Source: CAYRFQ01 sp964423615 (GTDB lineage Bacteria > Planctomycetota > Planctomycetia > Gemmatales > Gemmataceae). Taken from it: a DNA stretch of 64,000 bases. The notes beneath the pieces were generated by a model that ran no database searches, had not been told where the DNA came from, and worked only from the letters and a program-made list of their open reading frames with translations. The position numbers and the translations under genes are program-made. Where the stretch lies: contig CAYRFQ010000003.1 of the NCBI GenBank assembly GCA_964423615.1, positions 166,312 through 230,311 on the forward strand, given 5' to 3'. The stretch's first letter is position 1. Each line of letters opens with the position of its first letter. Positions 7,794 through 18,164 of the stretch are shown piece by piece.

Positions 7794-10646
7794 TTATTCT
7801 TCCGATCCCACTGTCTCGGCTGCCTTTTTCCCTTCAACAACGTCGGGCTTTTGGGCGTGTTCGATGGTTTCCTCAGTGCTCTGTGGATCGACCTCGCGAC
7901 AACTGGCCGTCAACCGGTCGGCAACTTCTTGAAGCTCCGTGCGCCATTCGATCGGATCGACTCCGGGCGGTGTTACTTCCATGAACTCACCCAACAACAG
8001 AACCAATCGCAACAGATGGCGAAAGATAATGCCTTCTTGCTTCGCGAGATTCTTGGATGTGATCAGTTTGTTGAAGTCCCCGCCGAATTCGAGCAGTTCA
8101 CCTGCAGCCCAAACGGCAAGCACATTGACGTCGTGAACGTCGGGGTTTTCGGCCTCAAAAAGTATCTTGAGTTTGTCTGCAAACTTGGGCGGTCGGACCC
8201 ATTCTTCGTCCGGGTCCTGGGACCATCGATTGTCTTGTTCGTCCTCGTCGGGAACGTAGCTCGCCATGTGCTTTTCGAGAATGAGACCTCGTCGAATGAG
8301 CTCTTCGTCGAGGCGAAGAGTTAACGGTCCTGGTGGCAAGTCGTCGGGGACGCGGACGAACCGAATGACCGTTTTGGCGATTTCCAAGACGCTTTCGAAC
8401 GCTTGAATTTTTTCTTCGATTTCGGCGTCCCCGAGTTGCTCGACCAAGAAAGCTCCGTACAGGGGATGGATCGCGCGGAAGGCCAAAAGGATGTCCATTT
8501 TGTCGGTGGGCATGGCCTTCTCGGGTCGGTACGAGGCGGATTCGTCTTGCTCGACCTGGGACGAAGATTCTTTACCTTGTTTTGGTTGGTTGCCCGAGTT
8601 TTCTTGTCTCGCGGTGGGTTTGCTTGGCTGCTTCGCGGCGTTGGGAGAGTCTTTGGTTTTCGGTTTCGGTCCCTTCTGGGGATCGTTCTGTCGCATGGCA
8701 GCAAATAGCCCGCCTTCGAACACGTCGTCTGGTTGGTCCGAAGATTGGCCTTTCTGCAAGGCAGCAAACAGCCCTTCGACACCCGTGTCGTCTGTTTGGT
8801 CCGGGGGCTTGTCCGGCAAGTTTGGGGTATTGGAATCCTCTTCGTTCGCGGTCTCCGATTCTTTCTTGGAATCGCTAGGCAACAAATTCGCAAACAATCC
8901 CTCGACGGCCTCGTTGGCTGATTGCCCCGAAGAATCGCTCTGTCGCAACGTTGCAAACAACCCGCCTTCGCTGACAGCGTCCTTTTGTTCCGAAGATTTG
9001 GCCGTTTGGTTTTTCGCTGCCTGATCGTCTTTGGTTGTCTTGTCTTTTGGCTCGGTGGCTTCGCTTTGCTGCGGCTGAGCAATCGAACCCTCTTCGGTCG
9101 CGTTGGTTTGTCCTGGTGGAGGAGGTTCGAGGACGACGTACCCGGCGCGGTGCAACGTGAGCAACATGTTGTGCAATATCTTCTCACCAGCTGCGACACG
9201 CGAGTGGTCCATCAACCGTTTACGGATGACGTTGCGAATTCGCGAGATTTCGGGCGAGAGCTTGAGCAAGTAGGCGAGCAGTCGCCACGGGATGGGTCCC
9301 TTGCTGTACAACCTGGCTGGCTTGGCTTCCTGGAGTTGTTGGAATTGACCTTCCGTCCAGTACGTTATTTTGTCGCTTTTTTTGGGCTTCTTTTTCTTGA
9401 GTTGCTTCTTGGCTTTGATCAGACCTGGGTCCTTGGTGTCTTCGGGGATGGAGTCGTACTTGAGTTGCCAGTGGTGTAACCGAACGTCGTCTTCGTGAGC
9501 CAAGGCAATGACGTAGCCCTTGTCGTCATACTGCGGACGACCGGCTCGACCAAAGATCTGTTTGGCGATGCTCGCATCCACGAGCTTTTGATTACCCGAT
9601 GGTCCTTTGACGAGTGTGGTGAGAACGACCGACCGGGCCGGCAAGTTGATTCCCGCGGCGAGCGTCTCGGTACAAATAATGAACGACAACAACTTCCTTT
9701 CGAACAAGTCCTCGACGACTCGCTTGTACTTCGGCAGCAATCCCGCGTGGTGGACCCCGACTCCGCGATGGAGCATTTGCTTGATCTTGGGGCCAACTCC
9801 TTGTTTCCAGTCGAGTTTGTTGACCTCCTCGTGAAGTTGGGCCTTCTGCTCCTTGGTGACGAGGGGCAGGCCCTTGAATTGCTCGGCAACGTTCCAACAT
9901 TCCTCGCGGTTAAAACAGAACACCAGTGCTGGCGTTCGCTTGGTTTCGTCGTCGCCTTGAACCATCTCGACGACCCTTTCGCCGAGTAATTTGTCGTGGA
10001 CCCACTCGTAGTGTAGCGGCACTTTCCGCTCGGTACTCTCGACAAGCTCGACCTTGCGGCCGTGGCACCGATCGAGCCAATTCAGAAACTCAACGGAGTT
10101 GCCGACCGTCGCCGACAACAGCAACAACCGAACGTGCTTGGGCAACATGCTGAGGGATAGTTCCCAAACGATTCCGCGTTGGGGATCGGCAAAGCTATGA
10201 AACTCGTCCATGACCACGGCGGAAACGTTGCTGAAATCAAAGCCTCCAGATTCGTCGCCGTCCGGATTGAGTAATCGATTCAACAGAATCTCGGCGACAA
10301 CGATGAGAATACGAGCCCGGGGGTTCACACGACGGTTGCCCGTTACAAGTCCGACGTCCTCGGGCTGAAATCCCCACTTTACGGCGGTCTCTTGCATCTC
10401 TCGAAACTTCTGTTCGGTCAACGCAATCAACGGAGTCGTGTAGTAGGCGATCGTTCCGGTGTGGAGCGCTTCGTAAAGGGCCCCTTGGGCGATGGCCGTT
10501 TTGCCCGTCCCCGTTGGGGCACAAACCAGAACGCCCTTGTCACTGGTGAACCAGGCGAGGAGGGCTTCTTCTTGCACCGGATACGGAGTGTAAGGCAATT
10601 GGGAAAGGTATTGTTCGAGGAGTTCTTCGCGATCAGGAGTGGTCAT
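7794..10646 (-). CDS. Ski2-like DEAD/DEAH-box ATP-dependent helicase with repetitive linker
   Basis: A 950-aa cytoplasmic superfamily-2 helicase. Walker A is APTGTGKT (residues ~40-47). Motif II is the unusual D-E-F-H (MDEFHSFADP), as in Ski2/Mtr4-like proteins. Motif III is LLLSATVGN and motif VI IFGRAGRPQYDDKG; the C-terminal helicase half includes HHAGLLPKYKR and TLAAGINLPARSV. After residue ~480 comes a low-complexity Gln/Ser/Glu-rich insert of about 200 aa, with four repeats centred on GLFA (see findings). A folded C-terminal region of ~230 aa with no family I recognise follows. The start at 10646 (MTTPDREELL) was preferred over an in-frame codon 63 bases upstream because homology-like sequence begins there; the ribosome-binding site is weak. 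RNA or DNA remodelling is inferred. Confidence 0.85.
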   Translation of the reverse strand: MTTPDREELLEQYLSQLPYTPYPVQEEALLAWFTSDKGVLVCAPTGTGKTAIAQGALYEALHTGTIAYYTTPLIALTEQKFREMQETAVKWGFQPEDVGLVTGNRRVNPRARILIVVAEILLNRLLNPDGDESGGFDFSNVSAVVMDEFHSFADPQRGIVWELSLSMLPKHVRLLLLSATVGNSVEFLNWLDRCHGRKVELVESTERKVPLHYEWVHDKLLGERVVEMVQGDDETKRTPALVFCFNREECWNVAEQFKGLPLVTKEQKAQLHEEVNKLDWKQGVGPKIKQMLHRGVGVHHAGLLPKYKRVVEDLFERKLLSFIICTETLAAGINLPARSVVLTTLVKGPSGNQKLVDASIAKQIFGRAGRPQYDDKGYVIALAHEDDVRLHHWQLKYDSIPEDTKDPGLIKAKKQLKKKKPKKSDKITYWTEGQFQQLQEAKPARLYSKGPIPWRLLAYLLKLSPEISRIRNVIRKRLMDHSRVAAGEKILHNMLLTLHRAGYVVLEPPPPGQTNATEEGSIAQPQQSEATEPKDKTTKDDQAAKNQTAKSSEQKDAVSEGGLFATLRQSDSSGQSANEAVEGLFANLLPSDSKKESETANEEDSNTPNLPDKPPDQTDDTGVEGLFAALQKGQSSDQPDDVFEGGLFAAMRQNDPQKGPKPKTKDSPNAAKQPSKPTARQENSGNQPKQGKESSSQVEQDESASYRPEKAMPTDKMDILLAFRAIHPLYGAFLVEQLGDAEIEEKIQAFESVLEIAKTVIRFVRVPDDLPPGPLTLRLDEELIRRGLILEKHMASYVPDEDEQDNRWSQDPDEEWVRPPKFADKLKILFEAENPDVHDVNVLAVWAAGELLEFGGDFNKLITSKNLAKQEGIIFRHLLRLVLLLGEFMEVTPPGVDPIEWRTELQEVADRLTASCREVDPQSTEETIEHAQKPDVVEGKKAAETVGSEE

Positions 10647-11648
10647 AAGCTCGGATTGGCTGGAGTTCGGAATCGCGGGTCTTGCGGAACGGACGTCGAA
10701 AAGTGGCAACGCTTTTGGTCACGAATCGTGTCGAGACGCTTTCGACTTGGGCCAATGATCGATGGAGGTCCCCTCGGAATGAGCCGAACGAGTACGAACC
10801 AATTTCTCCGGGCCGCTTTGTTGAGTATAGGAGAGATTCTACCGGGAGTCGTAGAAAAACCAAACGGGGATTTGAATGAGGCGATTTCTCCTTTTTCGAA
10901 ACGTGGAGTCATGGGCCCATTGTCAACACAAGCCTGAGTTGATCGCAGACGAGAAAAGGGTTGGTCCGAACCGGTTGATTCATAGATCAGTTCGGTCTTG
11001 GCAACACAGCTTCGGAAATTCCTAACGGACATCCGGTTTCCAACCTGCGCGTTTCGTTTTCAGGAGACGGATGGCTTTGGTTACGTTCCACTGCTTCGGA
11101 TTTGGTGTAGAGATTTCAATCGACAGAAAAACTCCCAACGACCTCTTTCTATTGGGTTGCTGGAAGTTTCTATGTCCTCAGTTGCGGGGGAAAGGTACTC
11201 GTTCTTGTGAGATCAATCTCAGACTGGCAAAGAATGGATACAGAATATCTACTTTGTCGTTGTTGGAGCCTGTGATCCGGAGTGAATTGAGGTGATCCTC
11301 GGCGTCGATTAGATTGCCAAATCCAGAAATGTACCTCAGATCGCCGGAGGCCATGATGTACAGCAAGAAAGCCGTAGCCCAGTCCTCAACCGCGCGTACA
11401 GTCCTATAGCCATCACCGGTGGACGGGCGAAGCGAGCCGCGTCTACGTCCGCATTGTAGTACCAAACTTCCTCGTACTCTTCCGTGCGGACCCAAGTTCC
11501 GGGACTCGTTGGCCAGGCGACCGGTTTTAACCCACCCGGCTTTGTCGATTTTCTTGTTCCAAGATTCGGCGACGAAGATTGTCGCACCTATTTCTCGAAG
11601 TTGTCGATGACGTCAACGGTCCCGCAGACCGCCTCGTTAGCAGAGTTG
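10647..11648. other. 1-kb region with no firm gene
   Basis: Between the helicase start and the acetyltransferase stop. Short frames on both strands look like noise, apart from the possible broken frame at 11178-11587. No family-A or family-B repeat is present. Confidence 0.5.
11178..11587 (-). pseudogene. Possible decayed small gene (unrecognised)
   Basis: Two overlapping minus-strand frames join into a more protein-like reading. Frame one gives WVRTEEYEEVWYYNADVDAA and continues to about 11430. Frame two then gives DGYRTVRAVEDWATAFLLYI and DLRYISGFGNLIDAEDHL. A single frameshift near 11430 would link them. I recognise no family. It may equally be chance. Confidence 0.25.
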
Positions 11649-12179
11649 TTACCAGAGTTTTGGGTCGCACAGTGAATTGACGCATGTGATTCGGACAGCC
11701 GAGCTTTCGGTCCTACTATCTGTGAGAGCAAGGCCCTGCCACCCGAATGGGAATTGAAGCTCGTAGGGCGGTGTATATCGAACGGCAGCATCCACGCTAA
11801 AGCCAAACCGACCGTAGTACCCAGGATCGCCATAAACAAAGAGAATGTCTACATCCATTCTTGATAACTGCCCGATGCCGTTTTCTATGAGTTTTGACCC
11901 AACGCGACGGTTCTGATAATCGGGTTTGACGGCAAGCGGCGCCAGAATATAGCCTCGCCAACTCTCATCGGTGCCGATTCTCACAGGACTGAAGGCTACG
12001 TGGCCGACGACTACGCCTTCGATTTCCGCCACCGAGGAAATTGTGTTGGGAGTGGTTTCTTCTGAAAGCAGATTGATCGCAAGCGTTGAGACGATCTCCC
12101 TCTCACCTTCAGCAAAGGCAGTCGAATAGATATCGTGGATCACGTCTTGATCAAGACTGGTTGCGATTCGAATGTGCAT
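11649..12179 (-). CDS. GNAT-family N-acetyltransferase
   Basis: A 176-aa cytoplasmic acetyl-CoA-dependent acyltransferase. It has the YhbS-like layout: MHIRIATSLDQDVIHDIYSTAF at the N-terminus, VGHVAFSPVRI, then LAPLAVKPDYQNRRVGSKLIENGI. In the last segment, Q-N-R-R-V-G-S is the acetyl-CoA-binding motif A (Q/R-x-x-G-x-G/A). VYGDPGYYGRFGF, typical of this subgroup, follows. AGGACATC precedes the ATG. The C-terminal ~30 residues (from about 11740) are less like the family. Stand-alone gene; substrate unknown. Confidence 0.85.
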   Translation of the reverse strand: MHIRIATSLDQDVIHDIYSTAFAEGEREIVSTLAINLLSEETTPNTISSVAEIEGVVVGHVAFSPVRIGTDESWRGYILAPLAVKPDYQNRRVGSKLIENGIGQLSRMDVDILFVYGDPGYYGRFGFSVDAAVRYTPPYELQFPFGWQGLALTDSRTESSAVRITCVNSLCDPKLW

Positions 12180-12623
12180 GATGTCCTACTAACAACAAAG
12201 CCCAGCTACGGTGGGACAACCGAGTTGTACTTTTGTGGATCTTACTGCCGATCGCCACCAGAAGCTGTTGTGTTTTGTTGCCGATCGTCTCAGCGTTGAC
12301 TGCTCCGCGAGATGGTCCGCAACTACAGCCACTCGAGAGCGCTCAAGACTATCAGGATCGCGGTGACTTGTCCCCAATAAAAAGCGTTCAGGAACCGTGT
12401 GAGTGCTTGCACCCCGTGGTTGTCGACCGAGTCCGGCCCCTAACAATCTCGAAGGAGCCAGCAAATCGGGCCAACGGTAACGATAGAATGTAGGGAAACG
12501 TTGGGATTTCTATCTGAATGGAGGTTCGTGCAGTTTTCCGTCATTTCTTGGACCGTTTTGCGTCGTGCCAAAGGAAGACACTGTTGCCCGTTGACTTTTG
12601 TCTCTTGTCACTTGATTGCTGTC
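12180..12623. other. 444-bp intergenic region
   Basis: No gene, RNA or repeat that I can support. It lies upstream of the acetyltransferase and downstream of the DUF3857 gene. Confidence 0.5.
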
Positions 12624-15600
12624 TCATTTCTCCAATATGGTTTCCATCTGGTCTAGCTGTTTTCGATACTGAAGTTCCTGCGGAGCGAGGTCAACGGCGT
12701 CTCGTTGCGTAATGATCGCACCAACGATCTGATCGTCGGCGAACAGAGCCGCCGCGAGCCAATGCAACACTTCGGGGTCTTTGCGGTCTGTCAACTTCGC
12801 GGCTTTCTCCAAAACGGTGATGGCCTTCGGGTCTTTTCGTTCAAGCAGTACACGCCCAAGTACGAGATGTCCGAGCGGGTCGGAAGAACGCAGTCGAATC
12901 GCCGTTCGTGCGTCTTTTTCAGCGGTTCGCAGTTCTCCTTTCTCGATAGCCAAACTACCCCGGAGGGCCAAGGGCATTGAAAACGTTGGAGAGCCCTTGA
13001 TGACCTGATCCAAGATTATCCGGGAGTTTTCGGCATCGTTGTTTCTGGCGAGCAACTCGGCACAGACGAAGCGTTCGATGGCAGCAGAATCAATTCGAGA
13101 GTTTTTGAGACGCTGCGTTTCGGCTTGCTGGATCTCCTTCTTTCGTTTTTCGAGTTCCCGCACGTCGGCCAGAGTTTTCGTGAATGAGGCAGGATGGGTC
13201 TGGAGTCCGTCCGCCTTTCGAAGAACCTTGACGGCCCCAGCGTAATCGCCAATCGCTATGGAACAGCGGATCAATCCGGTCAACGATTCTGCATCAGGAT
13301 TCGCCCGCACGAGGTGGAAAATGGCCTTCTTGTAGTTGCGCCTTTTCCAGTGGACGAGCCCCAAAATTTTCTGGGCATCCGCGTGGAAGTCGATATCGCG
13401 GGCTCGCATGGCGCAATCGAACGCGTCGTCGAGTCGTCCCATTTCGTAATGCAATTGAGCGGCCTGAACGAGGCCCGGGAGATTTCTTCTCACCGCGAGG
13501 GTGTAACGTCTCAGGAAATCGATCGCATTTCGCTCGAGTCCGGCTTCTCGGGCGACACGTACGAGCGACCGAAGCAGCTGAGGTTCGTTCGGTTCGATCT
13601 GGAGAGCCTTTCGGTATGCTGCCAGCGCGGCGATCGTGTCTCCGCTTTCGAGATGGAGTCTTCCTTCCAATTTCCACCCCTCCTGAGTGTCGGTCACGCT
13701 GCTGTCGGCATCACGGGCCGTTTTCAAATAAGCCAGAGCTGTTCGATAACGCCCTCGTCGCCAATGCAGTCGAGCGAACTGGTAATGGGCCTGGCTCCGC
13801 AGCGTGTCATCGTTACTTTCGACCAGGGGCTCCAAAACGCTGGCCGCTCGTTTGAGGTCTTTCAGGTTGACTCGAAGGCGCCCCAGTTCCAACGCAAACG
13901 CTTGTTCCGTCGGAAACGTCTGGACCATCTTTCGGTATACTCGTTCTTCGGCTTCCCAAGTTCGCGTCGCCTGCGCGGCGAGCTTCCAGAGTTCTTTGTC
14001 TCGCCCATTCGTTTTGAGGGCGTTGGTGGCGACACGGTTGGCATCGGCAATGCGTTTGTGCCGCAGGTAGAGACGAGCGAGGATTCTCGCAGACACGGCG
14101 TCGTTTGGTTTTTTCGCCAGCCGTTTTTCCAGGCCTTTGGCGTCGGCCAAGACGGTGGTTGGACGGATGCCGATCCACACACGCCAGCTGTCGTAGACCT
14201 TGTCTCGGAAGGCTCGATAGTCGGCCAACTCGGTAGGCTCGACTCGCCAACGAGATCGACGAGTGTGGAAGGTGATTAGCAGTTTGCGCGGGTCTTTGGA
14301 GTTGGGCTCGACCTCAACGCGGAATACGCCCCACTTGGAGCTATGGATGGTCTCGCGTTTTTTCTGGTTGTTGGGGTCGAACCTGTAGGCTGGAGGAAGA
14401 GCAATTTCGTATTGATGGAACGATTCAAAGGGGCCCCACAGGTCCAGCGGTTGGGTGCGGTTGGGTGCGGGATTGTAGGCCAGGAATCGACTCCAAACGT
14501 GTGAGTCGGTGAAACTCGCCTCGAGATAATCTGTTCCACTGAAGTGATTGGAAATCCGAAAATTGAGAGCGACGTTGAGCGGTCGATCGAGGTCCCGAAG
14601 ATTCTTTTCGCCGATGTTCAAGCCCAGGAGTTTCGAGTTGCTGTGGGAATCTCTCAGTTCAGCGGCTATCTCTTGTCTTCGTTGGCCGTTGGGAGTGTCG
14701 ATCCAGGATTCCCGTTGGACGAGTCCGGCGTGGCCGCGATAACTCACGACGCGGACGGATTCGGTCGAACCGCCTGGTTGGACGTTGACAACAGTCTTTT
14801 GTAGGAAGCGATTTTCGGTCATGGTCAATTCAGGCGTGCGACCCAATTTGATGTTCCCTTCGGTGTCGGTCAGAGTGACAACACGTCCGCGATCGACCCG
14901 AGGGAGAAAGTCCCACGCGGCGTCTGTCGAGGTGGTATCAATCCAGTGGTCCTTGCCGTTGATTTCGACCATCAAGATGGCGTGGGTGGCCCACGGTGAA
15001 GGAACTTCCTCGATGATCTGGCCGTCACCACGCATTCCCAAAGAAACCTGATAGACGGGCAAACCGAGTTCCCGCAGCATGACGGCCAGCAGTTGCGATT
15101 GGTCTTTGCAATCCCCATACCGGTTTTTGAGAACCTCTTGAGGACGCTGAGGAGTGTAACGGTTTTTTCCTGATGTGATCGAGACATACCGAACGTTTTG
15201 TCGAACCCAATACGTCAGAGCTCGAGCCTTTTCTTCGGGCGTGTTGAGTTTCCCGGTGACCTTCTCGATGATCTTCCGGACGCCGTCGGTACACTCCCAA
15301 CAATTCTTGCGCAAACGATGTTTCCAACGACCGATCGCCGCCCACGAGGGGTACGTTGAACACATCAGTTGCAGTCGCGTTTCGCCGCGTGGCGGGAGAT
15401 CGTCATCGCTGGGCAGAGGGAGCTGGTTTTGGACTTCCCAGGTGTACGCGATATGTGCTTTGTCTTTCTTGGTCTGGACTGGGATGGTTCGGATTTCCCT
15501 GGTCGAGATTTCTAACGCCCTGTCGGAGGTAACTCTTCTGGTCGGGGTCCCCTCACCGCCCTCCGGTTGATTCGCCAACTGGGCTGTGCCGATGATTTTG

Positions 15601-16232
15601 TACTTCCAAGATTTTCCCTTAGGAAGACGGACGGATACGCGTTCTCGGAGGACGGGATAGTTTGCCGACCCGAAGCTGTAGCGGTTGAAGAACTGTCCAG
15701 CGAATTCCGGGCTTTTGCCCTGGATCGTCCACTTGACTTCGTAGACGTCACCGACTTGCAAGCCCGGAAACGAGATAACGAGTTCTTTTCGCAAGTTGTA
15801 CGTCTGGTAGTCCGTAGTCGCGTCGCGGAGTTTCACGTTGTCTGGCCCGACTGGAATCGTCTGTCCATCTGGCTTGATCACGCGAGCTTCGTTGAGCGTC
15901 AATGTTTGGTAGGTGGGGTAAAACAGAATCCCGCGGTATTCTCCGAGGGCGGAAACACTGCGGCGTCCGTTGAGCCGCGTAACTTCGTGGGTGATAGTGC
16001 TTGTGGTTCCGACCTCGTCGACAAGGTAGGTGGCACCATAAAACACCAAGCAAGCCGATGCGTCGTCGAAAAACGCTTTAGGGGCCTTGTCCAAATGCTG
16101 TGGTTCGTAGCGGTAAGGGTCGGGTTCTTGTGACGGACCACGCTTGACGGACCACTTCGCGAAAGCGGGCGTGGAATTTAGAATCCAGGCTACCGCAACG
16201 ACCCACAAGGCAAGTTCGGAAAAACGCATCAT
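12624..16232 (-). CDS. DUF3857 / transglutaminase-like / TPR exported protein
   Basis: A 1202-aa exported protein. It opens with a signal peptide (MMRFSELALWVVAVAWILNS, cleavage near AFA-K). A DUF3857 domain follows (residues ~50-240; NEARVIKPDGQTIPVGPDNV). A transglutaminase core comes next: Cys in NRYGDCKDQSQLL (near residue 374), His in WATHAILMVE (near 416) and Asp in HWIDTTSTDA (near 430) form the expected triad. From about residue 700 to the end are at least ten tetratricopeptide repeats (for example ARILARLYLRHKRIADANRV and AALAAYRKALQIEPNEPQLL). DUF3857 plus transglutaminase is a known pairing; the long TPR tail suggests protein scaffolding. The start is one of two adjacent ATGs (16232/16229). 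Monocistronic. Confidence 0.88.
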   Translation of the reverse strand: MMRFSELALWVVAVAWILNSTPAFAKWSVKRGPSQEPDPYRYEPQHLDKAPKAFFDDASACLVFYGATYLVDEVGTTSTITHEVTRLNGRRSVSALGEYRGILFYPTYQTLTLNEARVIKPDGQTIPVGPDNVKLRDATTDYQTYNLRKELVISFPGLQVGDVYEVKWTIQGKSPEFAGQFFNRYSFGSANYPVLRERVSVRLPKGKSWKYKIIGTAQLANQPEGGEGTPTRRVTSDRALEISTREIRTIPVQTKKDKAHIAYTWEVQNQLPLPSDDDLPPRGETRLQLMCSTYPSWAAIGRWKHRLRKNCWECTDGVRKIIEKVTGKLNTPEEKARALTYWVRQNVRYVSITSGKNRYTPQRPQEVLKNRYGDCKDQSQLLAVMLRELGLPVYQVSLGMRGDGQIIEEVPSPWATHAILMVEINGKDHWIDTTSTDAAWDFLPRVDRGRVVTLTDTEGNIKLGRTPELTMTENRFLQKTVVNVQPGGSTESVRVVSYRGHAGLVQRESWIDTPNGQRRQEIAAELRDSHSNSKLLGLNIGEKNLRDLDRPLNVALNFRISNHFSGTDYLEASFTDSHVWSRFLAYNPAPNRTQPLDLWGPFESFHQYEIALPPAYRFDPNNQKKRETIHSSKWGVFRVEVEPNSKDPRKLLITFHTRRSRWRVEPTELADYRAFRDKVYDSWRVWIGIRPTTVLADAKGLEKRLAKKPNDAVSARILARLYLRHKRIADANRVATNALKTNGRDKELWKLAAQATRTWEAEERVYRKMVQTFPTEQAFALELGRLRVNLKDLKRAASVLEPLVESNDDTLRSQAHYQFARLHWRRGRYRTALAYLKTARDADSSVTDTQEGWKLEGRLHLESGDTIAALAAYRKALQIEPNEPQLLRSLVRVAREAGLERNAIDFLRRYTLAVRRNLPGLVQAAQLHYEMGRLDDAFDCAMRARDIDFHADAQKILGLVHWKRRNYKKAIFHLVRANPDAESLTGLIRCSIAIGDYAGAVKVLRKADGLQTHPASFTKTLADVRELEKRKKEIQQAETQRLKNSRIDSAAIERFVCAELLARNNDAENSRIILDQVIKGSPTFSMPLALRGSLAIEKGELRTAEKDARTAIRLRSSDPLGHLVLGRVLLERKDPKAITVLEKAAKLTDRKDPEVLHWLAAALFADDQIVGAIITQRDAVDLAPQELQYRKQLDQMETILEK

Positions 16233-16776
16233 AGTGTAGTGTCCCATCGTGCAGCACAACACAAAACCGACCATGAAATACTATATCCGATATTCAAAAC
16301 GTGCCTTAATTGAAATCACCAGGTTCTCCTCACATCCTGTGTTTCCCGCTGCACTCGGTCGAAGCCCTCTGAAGAGGGGCGAGGGATTGGAAGAACGCTT
16401 GGAGGCTTTGTCGTAAGCCTTCTCGCCGCAAACAGGGATTAGATTTCATGATGAGGATGAGGATGTTCCCTTCCCACGTGACTTCGTTGTGAAAGGGTCG
16501 TTGCAAGGAAAAGGAACAAAAACGGGAACCAACCCAACCGGGAACGGCTCTAAATAGGACGATTCGGGCTGGCAGGCGCAACCGCTTCCAGCGAAAGGTG
16601 AAAGGGAAAATGATAGACAGGATCAACTTTCGCGTTTCGCTTTAATTTCCTCGCGTCGCCGGTCCATTCCGATACACTGGGGTGATAGGTTCAGACGCGC
16701 CTCATTTCATTCTCAGACAGCAGCTCCACTGGTTTCCGGCACTTTACACAGTTCGTTGCAAAGGAGATTCCAACCG
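16233..16776. other. 544-bp divergent intergenic region with a family-B repeat
   Basis: Upstream of both the DUF3857 gene and the HEAT-repeat gene, so it should hold two promoters. A GTTTCCCGCTGCACTCGG / TAAGCCTTCTCGCCG segment (about 16336-16435) is related to sequences at 17339 and 19319. An AAGGAG site at 16762-16767 serves the HEAT gene. Confidence 0.5.
16336..16435. repeat. Family-B dispersed intergenic repeat, member 1
   Basis: Shares GTTTCCCGCTG(C/T)ACTC with 17375-17392 and TAAGCCTTCTCGCCG with 19422-19436. It is bounded by CCTGTGTTT and AAACAGG in inverse orientation. Relationship is by eye. Confidence 0.5.
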
Positions 16777-17295
16777 ATGAGTCACGTATTGCGTGGATTG
16801 ATCGCAGCAAGCACGGTCGTTTGTGTCATGGCACTGAGCACGGTTCAGGGTGGAGGCTTTCTTCTTAGGAAGTCTGACATCCCTAAAACGATTGCAATCC
16901 TTAAAACCGGAACAGCCAAAGAGAAAGCTTATGCCGCAAGACTCCTCGGCGACCGGGGAGCCGTCCGGGCCTCCGACGTCAAGGACGCGGTGGCTCCGCT
17001 GCGATTTCTCGTCCAAAATAATAAAGACGCCAAAGTACGCGCGGCGGCCGCTCGAGCGCTCGGTCAAATTGCCTCCGAGCCTGATGAAACGGCGAAGCTT
17101 TTACTCATGACACTCAAGAACGATAAATCGGACGAGGTTAAGATGGCCAGCATGGTCGCAATCGGTTCGCTCGGGCCAAAAGTTGGGCGCATGGCTGTCT
17201 CTGAAATGAGAAAAATTGCACGGGACAAAGACAACAAGCGTCTCTCCCGTAAGGCTCGAATGGTCCTGAAGGAAATGAAGAAGCAAAAACAATAA
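16777..17295 (+). CDS. Small exported HEAT-repeat protein
   Basis: A 172-aa protein. The signal peptide (MSHVLRGLIAASTVVCVMAL) is followed by three to four HEAT-like helical pairs: TAKEKAYAARLLGDRG, DAKVRAAAARALGQIA, SDEVKMASMVAIGSLG and NKRLSRKARMVLKEM. Such repeats act as protein-binding scaffolds. AAAGGAG lies ten bases before the ATG, which decides this start over an in-frame TTG at 16756. It is probably periplasmic; no partner is evident nearby. Confidence 0.8.
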   Translation: MSHVLRGLIAASTVVCVMALSTVQGGGFLLRKSDIPKTIAILKTGTAKEKAYAARLLGDRGAVRASDVKDAVAPLRFLVQNNKDAKVRAAAARALGQIASEPDETAKLLLMTLKNDKSDEVKMASMVAIGSLGPKVGRMAVSEMRKIARDKDNKRLSRKARMVLKEMKKQKQ

Positions 17296-17338
17296 GCGGT
17301 TTGTGGCATTAGTAAAGTGCGGCAGCCCCTCGAGGCCC

Positions 17339-17425
17339 TCAGGCCATCGCGTTCTCCGCTTCGCTCGCCGCGTTTCCCGCTGTACTCAGGTTTTGGGCTT
17401 CTCGAGATTGGATCACTTGGAATGA
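17339..17425. repeat. Family-B dispersed intergenic repeat, member 2
   Basis: Contains CGCGTTCTCCGCTTCGCTCG, also present near 19371, GTTTCCCGCTGTACTCAGG, and TCTCGAGATTGGATCACTT, which resembles 19340-19358. Confidence 0.55.
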
Positions 17426-18164
17426 AAAAGAAATCCTTGTCCAGTTTGCAGATATATGCGAGTAGCTTATACCTACGATAAACAGAAAAATCGGACAACT
17501 AGGAAGTTCGCGTTCCTCGTGATCCATCCGACTCCTAAACGCCTTTCTCCGTAACTGATATTCACGACGTTGCTCCCGAAAAACTGCACAAATGAACACA
17601 TGAACGCTCGACCCTATAACTACTGTAGGTAGATCTATTTCTAAACCGCATTCCAATTTAATGTAGTTCAGGCGGACTACTCCAAAGGAAGGAATAAAGG
17701 CCCAAAAAACTGAACGTTTGAACACAAAAATTCAAGACACGAATGCCTCTCTGGGAAATCGTTCGATTGTTCCTTTCGTACTGGGAATGACTGGCCAGCC
17801 AGTGCCTTTTTTCGTATTTTTACTTGACATGTAAAAATGGCATTTTTAGTCTATCTTCATCTTTTCAAATTAGAGACCTAAGCCTAGTATATAACTGTCT
17901 AAACATCATTCATCTTCAACACCTCCCCACAATCAAGCCCAAGATCAACATTCGACTGAGACCGTGGTGGGCCACTGTTGGAGGTTGGAACTCCGCAGAG
18001 GGCGATGTTGTCAAACCCAGACAGGGTTGATTTTCTCTGCTTGTGGTCATACACAATATTTTGTTGGCGAGTACTTCGACTAAGTAATTGTCGGACACAA
18101 ATGACGTCAGCCATCCGGACGGCGACTTTCGACGCCCTCGGCACAAAGACGATCGACAAGTCCG

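Noticed and set aside
8321..9199. Arg/Ser-rich minus frame inside the helicase
   Set aside because: Out-of-frame shadow of the repetitive Gln/Ser linker.
10998..11210. 70-codon plus frame before the possible decayed gene
   Set aside because: No ribosome-binding site, no hydrophobic or domain pattern, and composition like non-coding DNA.
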